This document shows, piece after piece, positions 1 to 4,361 of a stretch of DNA of 5,444 nucleotides; the stretch's first letter is position 1, and every line of letters starts with the position of its first letter. Where the stretch lies: the NCBI GenBank assembly GCA_029857855.1, contig JAOUGG010000247.1, positions 1 to 5,444 on the forward strand, in the 5' to 3' direction. The notes under the pieces are model-generated. The model searched no databases. It was not told the origin of the DNA and was given only the letters and a program-made list of their open reading frames with translations. The DNA is from Acidimicrobiia bacterium (lineage in GTDB: Bacteria > Actinomycetota > Acidimicrobiia > Acidimicrobiales > SZUA-35). The position numbers were made by a program, and so were the translations under genes.

Positions 1-635
1 TCGAGCCGGTTCTGGACCGCACCGAGACCACCACGGGACGTTGACACCCCGGCGATTGCCGAGTCGACGGTCTCGATCGTGGCTCGGGCCGCCGTGGCGT
101 CGGCCACGCTCAGGCTGGAAATGTCGACACCGCCGGTGCTGGCTGTGGTGAGGACGCCCACGGTCACGGCGATCTGGTTGCCGCCGCTGCCTTCCGAACC
201 GACCTGGAAGTTGAGGGCGGTGGCTGAGAACAGCGTGGCACCACCGAAGGTGGTGTCGGCCCCGATCCGTCCGACTTCGGCCACCAGAGCGGTGATCTCG
301 GCGCCGATGGCGGTGCGGGCCGCGGCGTCGTTGGTGTCGTTGGCGGCCTGAACGGCCAGGTCGCGGACGCGGCCCAGCATGTTGTGCACCTCGTTGAGCG
401 CCCCTTCGGCCGTCTGGACGAGGCTGATGCCGTCCTGGGCGTTGCGGGTGGCCTGCTTGAGGCCGCCGATCTCGGCCCGGAGCTTCTGGGAGATGACGAG
501 GCCGGCGGCGTCGTCGGCAGCCCGGTTGATCCGGAAGCCCGAGGAGAGTTTCTCGAGGCTCTTGCCGACTCGCATCGACGTCCCGGACAGGTTGCGGCTG
601 GCGTTGAACGCCATCACGTTGTTGTTGATTCGCAT
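1..635 (-). CDS. fliC: Flagellin, filament structural subunit (C-terminus cut off by window edge)
   Basis: Flagellin is exported by the flagellar type III apparatus and polymerises into the filament outside the cell. Translation from the ATG at 635-633 gives 211 visible residues starting MRINNNVMAFNASRNL, the classic D0 start. The D1 signature LSSGFRINRAADDAAGL lies at residues 30-46, and the NAQDGISLVQTAEGAL helix at 65-80. The last visible residues, LGAVQNRL (204-211), match the start of the conserved C-terminal D1/D0 helices, so roughly 50-60 residues are missing past base 1. The inferred full length of about 265-275 aa leaves almost no room for variable D2/D3 domains, so this is a compact flagellin. 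Start choice: the protein begins exactly at the family N-terminus, with AAAGGG and GGAAGGA purine runs just upstream. It has its own promoter and leader, separate from fliL. The symbol could equally be hag or flaA. Confidence 0.97.
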   Translation of the reverse strand, partial: MRINNNVMAFNASRNLSGTSMRVGKSLEKLSSGFRINRAADDAAGLVISQKLRAEIGGLKQATRNAQDGISLVQTAEGALNEVHNMLGRVRDLAVQAANDTNDAAARTAIGAEITALVAEVGRIGADTTFGGATLFSATALNFQVGSEGSGGNQIAVTVGVLTTASTGGVDISSLSVADATAARATIETVDSAIAGVSTSRGGLGAVQNRL

Positions 636-698
636 GATCCCTTTGAGTCCTTCCGTGTGGGATGTGGTTGCGTCCCGGTCCATCCGTGGTCCGGTCCA
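636..698 (-). promoter_or_regulatory. Flagellin mRNA leader rich in GGA motifs; candidate CsrA-binding leader
   Basis: Between the inferred transcription start (about 698) and the flagellin ATG, the minus strand carries eight GGA triplets in 63 bases (plus-strand TCC at 638, 648, 652, 673, 679, 683, 690 and 695). One lies in CCACGGATGG, close to the CsrA consensus ACARGGAUG, and three lie in the ribosome-binding region (GGAAGGACTCAAAGGGATC before ATG). An 8-base direct repeat, TGGACCGG (plus-strand 675-682 and 691-698), has a 16-base period. A weak GGATG/CATCC stem is possible. In Bacillus, CsrA represses flagellin translation through two leader sites, one over the Shine-Dalgarno, and FliW relieves this. 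The layout here is similar, but the function is inferred. Confidence 0.45.
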
Positions 699-704
699 GT
701 AAGA

Positions 705-732
705 GCATCGACATCCCAGCGCCGATCATGAG
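705..732 (-). promoter_or_regulatory. Candidate FliA/WhiG-type (sigma-28 family) promoter for flagellin
   Basis: On the minus strand, CTCA (plus 732-729) is followed by 16 bases and then GTCGATGC (plus 712-705). This resembles the sigma-28 family -10 element GCCGATAA and the CTCA-N15-17-GCCGAA pattern I recall for FliA-dependent flagellar promoters in Actinoplanes. The inferred start near 698 gives a leader of about 62 bases. The first 12 bases, CTCATGATCGGC, are identical to those of the candidate promoter upstream of flbD. The -10 has one departure (GT instead of GC). No start site has been measured, so the call rests on the motif match and the shared block. Confidence 0.6.
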
Positions 733-741
733 AAATTTCTC
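730..741. repeat. 12-bp perfect palindrome GAGAAATTTCTC next to the flagellin promoter
   Basis: This perfect palindrome has an AAATTT core in an otherwise GC-rich region. It abuts and slightly overlaps the candidate -35 (729-732), the position expected of an operator or activator site for flagellin. It has no U-run and no proper loop, so it is a poor terminator for fliL. No matching palindrome occurs at the flbD promoter. The role is unknown. Confidence 0.4.
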
Positions 742-778
742 GGCTCCTCGTCACGGTTCTCGGGCCGCCGTCATGGCT

Positions 779-1255
779 TCACTGCATGACCAATGCGGTG
801 AACAGCACGCGCACCACCCGGTCTTCGCCGTAGGCCTCGACCATGAGCTCGCTCAGCTCCTCCTTGGTCTGCTGGCGGGGTTGGCCGGGCGCAAAGTCGG
901 CGCTGGTTCTCGAGCCGACGTAGTCGACGATCACATCCTTGGCGATGGCCTGATCGGCTTCGAACATCGCAGGATCCTCGGTGTCGGTGAGCACGACCGC
1001 AACACCGACCCGCAGGTAGTTTGCATTCTCGTCCTCCAGATTCAACACCATCTCCTCGAGCTCGAAGATGGAACCCTCCACCGGATCCGGGTCCGCTTCG
1101 ACCATCTCGGTCTCCGGTGGGGCCTTCAGCGCGAACTGGTAGACCAGAGCGGCGATGACGATCCCGCCGATGCCGAGGATCTTGGGGTCCTTGACCTTGC
1201 TTTTCTTCTTCGGGGGTTCGCCGTCTTCTTTGTCGCCATCGGACTTGTCAGCCAT
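779..1255 (-). CDS. fliL: FliL, flagellar basal body-associated stator protein
   Basis: FliL is a single-pass inner-membrane protein whose periplasmic domain forms rings around the MotAB stator and stabilises or enhances its activity. The 158-aa product has a short charged cytoplasmic N-terminus with a lysine cluster (PPKKKSKVKDPK, 14-25), one membrane segment (about 26-43, ILGIGGIVIAALVYQFAL), then a periplasmic domain. That domain carries the family pattern of a beta strand with ELEEMVLNLEDENANYLRVG (about residues 60-79) and a C-terminal helix and strand ending VRVLFTALVMQ. Length is normal for the family. The ATG at 1255-1253 is chosen because the charged head and membrane helix follow directly and a GGGAG Shine-Dalgarno (1261-1265) lies 5 bases upstream. 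It overlaps the motB end by 8 bases. In many relatives fliM follows fliL; here the next gene is flagellin. Confidence 0.93.
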   Translation of the reverse strand: MADKSDGDKEDGEPPKKKSKVKDPKILGIGGIVIAALVYQFALKAPPETEMVEADPDPVEGSIFELEEMVLNLEDENANYLRVGVAVVLTDTEDPAMFEADQAIAKDVIVDYVGSRTSADFAPGQPRQQTKEELSELMVEAYGEDRVVRVLFTALVMQ

Positions 1256-2153
1256 TGTCACTCCCGGGAGTTTGCGGGGCGCCTTCGTCGTCGCTGTCGC
1301 CCTCGTCCTGTCGGCCGAACTCCTCGTCGAACAAGTCAACCGGTTCGATCAGCTGCAGTTCGGGGGCAATGAAGCCTTCGACGCGCAGTACGACCTCGAC
1401 CCGCCGGTTCTCGGCTCGGCCCGACTCGCTGTCGTTGCTCATTCGGGGCCGGGTCTCGGCCATGCCGACAGCCGCCAGCCGGCTCGGTGCGAGCGGTGCG
1501 GTGTCCAGGAGGTAGCGCACGACGGCGGAAGCTCGGGCCCCGCTGAGCTCCCAGTTGCTGGGGAAGCGGGCGAACGCGTTGAGCGGGACGTTGTCGGTGT
1601 GCCCCTCGACGTCGACGCCGTTGTCGACCTCGGCGATCACCTCGGCGGTGGCGTCGAGGACGACCGGGGCGTTCACGTTGAGTTCCGCCGATCCGGACTC
1701 GAAGAGAATGCGGCTGTCGAATCGGATGACGACCCCTCGCTCATCGAGCTCGACGGAAACGTACTCCGATGCGCCCAGCGTGTCGAAATCCCGCTCGATC
1801 GCGTTGCGCACCACCTCGGCGTTTTCCGGGGTGATCGTGCCCTCCGCCCCGTCCGACACCGTGGTGTCGTCGGCCAGATCGTCGGCCGGGATCATGTTGT
1901 CGCCCAGTGTGGGGGCGATACCCGATCCGTCGAGCAGGATCGACTCGGCGTGCTCGGTCACCGGACTCGGAATGCCGAGGGCGGTCACCATGCCCACCCT
2001 GAAGTCGAAGAATTTGGTCTCGTCGACCAGGGCGAAGGCGAACATCATGATGAAAAACGCCAGAAGGAGGGTCATCGCATCGGCGTAGGATTCCATCCAG
2101 GCCTTTGATGGACCCTCGTCTTCTTCTATGGCGGGAGGTTCCCTCCTAGGCAC
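1248..2153 (-). CDS. motB: MotB, peptidoglycan-anchored stator subunit
   Basis: MotB pairs with MotA to form the ion channel that powers the motor and anchors it to the cell wall. From the GTG at 2153-2151 the product is 301 aa. A short charged head is followed by the plug/TM segment WMESYADAMTLLLAFFIMMF (19-38), with the ion-binding aspartate at D25 in the SYAD-MT motif. A periplasmic acidic linker follows (about 85-115), then an OmpA-like peptidoglycan-binding domain (about 130-258) with VEGHTDNVPL (182-191), NWELSGARA (200-208) and the closing GRAENRRVEVVL (245-256). The tail (259-301) is strongly acidic. Start choice: this GTG gives a normal MotB head, and GGAG (2161-2164) lies 7 bases upstream; longer versions run deep into motA. 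It overlaps motA by 8 bases. The sequence does not decide between H+ and Na+ as coupling ion. Confidence 0.95.
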   Translation of the reverse strand: MPRREPPAIEEDEGPSKAWMESYADAMTLLLAFFIMMFAFALVDETKFFDFRVGMVTALGIPSPVTEHAESILLDGSGIAPTLGDNMIPADDLADDTTVSDGAEGTITPENAEVVRNAIERDFDTLGASEYVSVELDERGVVIRFDSRILFESGSAELNVNAPVVLDATAEVIAEVDNGVDVEGHTDNVPLNAFARFPSNWELSGARASAVVRYLLDTAPLAPSRLAAVGMAETRPRMSNDSESGRAENRRVEVVLRVEGFIAPELQLIEPVDLFDEEFGRQDEGDSDDEGAPQTPGSDNG

Positions 2154-2934
2154 CCCGTTGCTCCAGGACCTCGTTCCGTTTGCCCGGTGGGAGGAACGCC
2201 ACGAGCTTGCCGGCAAGTGCTCTCGGGTTGGCACCGGATTGCACGGCCAGTACACCCTCGATCACCAGCTCACGGTAGGTGACCTCGTCGGCCGACAGCT
2301 TCTTGAGCCGGTTCGAGATGGGCTGGAAGAAGAAGTTGGCGAGGAACGCGCCCCACAGCGTGGTGATGAACGCAACCGCCATCGACGGGCCGAGGGTCGA
2401 CGGGTCGTCGAGCTTGCCGAGCATGTCGATGAGTCCGAGCACCGTGCCGACCATGCCGAACGCCGGGGCGTAGCCGGCGGCGTTGGTGAAGAAGGCCGCT
2501 CCGTCCTTGTGGCGCATCATGAGCCGCCGGAGATCGAGCGCCATGACATCGGCGATCTCCTCGGGGTCGGTGCCATCGACGGCCAGCTCCAATCCCATTT
2601 TCAGGAACGGGTCCTCGATGCTCTCGACCTTTGACTCGAGGGCCAGCAGACCTTCCTTGCGGGCCACCTCTGCGAACTCGACGAGCTTGGTGATCGTCGC
2701 CGCCTGATCGGCCGAACCGCCGCCCGTGATCGCTTTGATGAAGACCTTGGCTGCGCCCGTTGCCTGGGCCATCGTGCCTGAGGCCAAGGTCGCGCCGATC
2801 GATCCGGCGAAGACCAGGACGATCGATTCCGGAGAGCCGAAGAAGATGGCCACCGGATCCATTCCGCCCATGAACATGGCGAGGAAGGTGGCGGCCAGCG
2901 CCAGAAGTATGCCGATTATGGTTATTGGGTCCAC
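2146..2934 (-). CDS. motA: MotA, stator ion-channel and torque subunit
   Basis: MotA is the four-helix membrane subunit whose cytoplasmic loop pushes on FliG in the rotor. The 262-aa product begins MDPITIIGILLALAATF, the usual first helix of the family, with helix 2 at about 37-55. The cytoplasmic domain contains R92 and E100 (ARKEGLLALE), spaced exactly like the torque residues R90 and E98 of E. coli MotA. Helices 3 and 4 carry P157 (YAPAFGMVGTVLGL) and P205 (FFFQPISNRLKK), matching the conserved P173 and P222. All key residues are present, so the protein should be functional. Start is GTG at 2934-2932, supported by AAGGAGG (2942-2948) 7 bases upstream. It overlaps the end of flbD by 13 bases, suggesting coupled translation. 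Confidence 0.97.
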   Translation of the reverse strand: MDPITIIGILLALAATFLAMFMGGMDPVAIFFGSPESIVLVFAGSIGATLASGTMAQATGAAKVFIKAITGGGSADQAATITKLVEFAEVARKEGLLALESKVESIEDPFLKMGLELAVDGTDPEEIADVMALDLRRLMMRHKDGAAFFTNAAGYAPAFGMVGTVLGLIDMLGKLDDPSTLGPSMAVAFITTLWGAFLANFFFQPISNRLKKLSADEVTYRELVIEGVLAVQSGANPRALAGKLVAFLPPGKRNEVLEQRGA

Positions 2935-3305
2935 GAGCCGCCCTCCTTGGCGGTGTACTCGTCGGTGCGATGATCATCGATATCGCGTCCGTCGAGTGCT
3001 TCGGCGTCGAATCCTTCGACGCCGGCCCCATCGCCATCATCGGCCGATGAGGACTCCGATTTCCGACCTTTGATCAACCTCAGCTCCGGACCCGGCTCCT
3101 CGACGACCTCGATCATCGAGGAGCGCAGCGAGACGTCCGCCCGAGACTGGCGGATCTGCTCCACCACCTCGTCGACCGACTCGGCAACGATGAATTTCTT
3201 GCCGTCTGCGAGCACGACGACCGTGTCCGGATTGGCCTCGACCCGTTCGACCATCTGGTCGTTGAGGGCGAACGTTGCGCCGTTGAGTCGAGTGAGGGTG
3301 ATCAT
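2922..3305 (-). CDS. flbD: FlbD/SwrD family flagellar protein with long acidic C-terminal tail
   Basis: This belongs to the small FlbD family (not the Caulobacter sigma-54 activator of the same name). The Bacillus member, SwrD, raises motor power and promotes swarming. The family core is clear at residues 1-52: MITLTRLNG at the start, then NPDTVVVLADGKKFIVAES (25-43) and DEVVEQI (45-51). Family members are usually about 60-80 aa; this one is 127 aa. The extra part holds a second short beta-like patch (MIEVVEEPGPELRLIKG, 64-80) and then an acidic, low-complexity stretch (about 85-115). The ATG at 3305-3303 has GGAAGG 6 bases upstream. It is the first gene of the stator operon, 38 bases after the inferred transcription start, and its last codons contain the motA Shine-Dalgarno. 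The molecular mechanism of the family is not known. Confidence 0.9.
   Translation of the reverse strand: MITLTRLNGATFALNDQMVERVEANPDTVVVLADGKKFIVAESVDEVVEQIRQSRADVSLRSSMIEVVEEPGPELRLIKGRKSESSSADDGDGAGVEGFDAEALDGRDIDDHRTDEYTAKEGGSWTQ
2942..2948 (-). promoter_or_regulatory. Strong Shine-Dalgarno of motA inside flbD
   Basis: The minus strand reads AAGGAGG, a full anti-16S match, 7 bases before the motA GTG. The bases also encode residues K120-E121-G122 of FlbD, so flbD translation passes through the motA initiation site. This fixes the motA start. Confidence 0.85.
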
Positions 3306-3349
3306 TGTCGGCCTTCCGATTGGCCGGCGATCTGCACCGGCCTAAGAAA

Positions 3350-3378
3350 GTCTCGGCATGATCAGAGCCGATCATGAG
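3350..3378 (-). promoter_or_regulatory. Candidate FliA/WhiG-type promoter for the flbD-motA-motB-fliL operon
   Basis: On the minus strand, CTCA (plus 3378-3375) is followed by 17 bases and GCCGAGAC (plus 3357-3350), a good match to sigma-28 family promoters (GCCGATAA-like -10) and to the CTCA-N15-17-GCCGAA pattern recalled for Actinoplanes FliA. The inferred start is near 3343, giving a leader of about 38 bases before the flbD ATG. The leading 12 bases, CTCATGATCGGC, are identical to those of the flagellin promoter. This would make the stator operon late-class, separately expressed from flgKL. Confidence 0.6.
3357..3376. repeat. Inverted repeat CATGATC-N6-GATCATG within the flbD promoter spacer
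   Basis: Plus-strand CATGATC (3357-3363) and GATCATG (3370-3376) form perfect 7-base inverted arms around the six bases AGAGCC. The repeat fills the interval between the candidate -10 and -35 and touches both, as an operator would. One arm lies in the 12-base block shared with the flagellin promoter; the second arm is not conserved there. Binding of a regulator is only a possibility. Confidence 0.4.
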
Positions 3379-3389
3379 GACAAAGGCGG

Positions 3390-3401
3390 GCCGGTACCGG
3401 C
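3390..3401. repeat. GC palindrome GCCGGTACCGGC between flgL and flbD; possible weak terminator
   Basis: This perfect 12-bp palindrome lies 27 bases past the flgL stop. As RNA it could form a short stem followed by CCGCCTTTG, with only three U residues, so it is at best a weak intrinsic terminator for flgKL. It may equally be a protein site or chance in GC-rich DNA. I found no better terminator in the 122-base gap. Confidence 0.25.
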
Positions 3402-3427
3402 GGTCGAGCCGAACGGCCGATCGCCGC

Positions 3428-4330
3428 TCAGCGCAGGAAGTCGAGCAACGACCGGTTCAGTGCTCTGGCCGTGGCCGAGAGGGTCGCCTGGTAGCTCACT
3501 TCGACCGAACGAAGCCGGACCACTGCCTCGGCGATGTCGGTGTCGGACTGCTTCGAGAGACGACCGGTGAAACGGACTTCCTCGTTTTGTGTCAGCTCAC
3601 CGAGCTCGTCCACGCGGTTGGCCGTGGCCCCCACTCGCCCCAGTTCGGTGAGAACCCGCTCCGTCGCCACGTCGATTCCGTCGAGGCTGTTTCGGGCGGA
3701 GACGATGTCACCGGCTTCGAGGTCGTCGGCAAGCTGGTTGAGGAGCTGGAACGGCGTGCCGGCGTAGGGGTCGACCGGGTTTCTGTCGCCGAAGACGCCG
3801 GTTCCTGCGATGCCGATGTCGATGGTGTTGTCATCGTTCAGGCGCCGTCGCACGACTCCGGTGTCCCCGACGTAGTTGCCGGCGGCGTCGTAGGCCTGAC
3901 CGCCGGAGGTGGTACCCCCGAAGACCGGCCGGCCGTCGACGGCCGTATTGGACAAGCTGAGTACCTGGCCGGCCACCGACCGCAATTCGGCGGCGACGGC
4001 GTTGCGTCCGTCCTGGCTCGTCGTGTCGCTCAACGCCTGGAGCGCCAATGTTCGAGCTCGGGCAATCGCCGTTGCCGTCGACTGCAGTGCACCGTCGGCT
4101 GCGGCAAGCCATTGGCCGGCCGACTCCTGGTTCCGCAGGAACTGCTTCAGTCGGGTCAGTCGGTTGCGGCTGTCGATGATGCTTCCCGCTTCGGTGGGGG
4201 CCGACGAGGGTCGCTCGAACCGATCGCCGGTGGCGATCTGGCGCTCGGTGTCCGCCAGTCGGGAACGGGCGGAGCTGCCCCAGTCGATGTATCGATTGAC
4301 GGATCCGAGTTCGGTGATTCGTCCGGTCAT
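3428..4330 (-). CDS. flgL: FlgL, hook-filament junction protein 3 (HAP3)
   Basis: FlgL is exported and forms the second junction layer, between FlgK and flagellin, giving the filament its attachment site. The 300-aa product has flagellin-like ends. The N-terminal helix region carries LADTERQIATGDRFERPSSA (25-44), the counterpart of the LSSG-RI-PSDDP segment. The centre has NTAVDGRPVFGG (128-139), equivalent to the family's VNGRYLFAG, then AYDAAGNYVGDTG (147-158) and IAGTGVFGD (174-182). The C-terminus, DTDIAEAVVRLRSVEVSYQA (263-282) then ALNRSLLDFL (290-299), is the paired D0/D1 helix. Start is the ATG at 4330-4328, with AGGAG (4340-4344) 9 bases upstream; an upstream extension into flgK lacks family features. 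It sits 31 bases after flgK, clearly co-transcribed. The fliW and csrA genes often found just after flgL are absent here. Confidence 0.93.
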   Translation of the reverse strand: MTGRITELGSVNRYIDWGSSARSRLADTERQIATGDRFERPSSAPTEAGSIIDSRNRLTRLKQFLRNQESAGQWLAAADGALQSTATAIARARTLALQALSDTTSQDGRNAVAAELRSVAGQVLSLSNTAVDGRPVFGGTTSGGQAYDAAGNYVGDTGVVRRRLNDDNTIDIGIAGTGVFGDRNPVDPYAGTPFQLLNQLADDLEAGDIVSARNSLDGIDVATERVLTELGRVGATANRVDELGELTQNEEVRFTGRLSKQSDTDIAEAVVRLRSVEVSYQATLSATARALNRSLLDFLR

Positions 4331-4361
4331 CTTCGTGTGCTCCTGGTATTCGGGCGGCGGG

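Noticed and set aside
700..728. Plus-strand sigma-28-like reading TAAG-N17-GCCGATCA pointing toward fliL
   Set aside because: GCCGATCA is the complement of the shared minus-strand block. On the plus strand there is no gene to express, and the -35/-10 spacing differs between the two copies (17 versus 20 bases), whereas the minus-strand reading is consistent.
1261..1270. Palindrome CTCCCGGGAG over the fliL ribosome-binding site
   Set aside because: It is only 10 bp with no loop, so it would not fold into a stable hairpin that hides the site. It is likely chance in GC-rich sequence.
1256..1339. Longer FliL starting inside motB
   Set aside because: The ATG at 1255 with GGGAG upstream gives the usual short charged head before the membrane helix; the extension overlaps motB by about 90 bases without support.
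662..1372. Plus-strand open frame of 236 codons opposite fliL that crosses the flagellin promoter
   Set aside because: It is antisense to fliL and runs through the intergenic regulatory region. The composition is typical of a shadow frame.
1155..2108. Plus-strand open frame of 317 codons opposite motB and the fliL start
   Set aside because: It mirrors motB codon structure. The product resembles no family I recognise, and the start has no convincing ribosome-binding site.
2154..2255. Longer MotB with an extra 34 N-terminal residues
   Set aside because: The extension lies wholly within motA, has no MotB-like features, and the GTG at 2153 has a well-spaced GGAG; the resulting head length matches the family.
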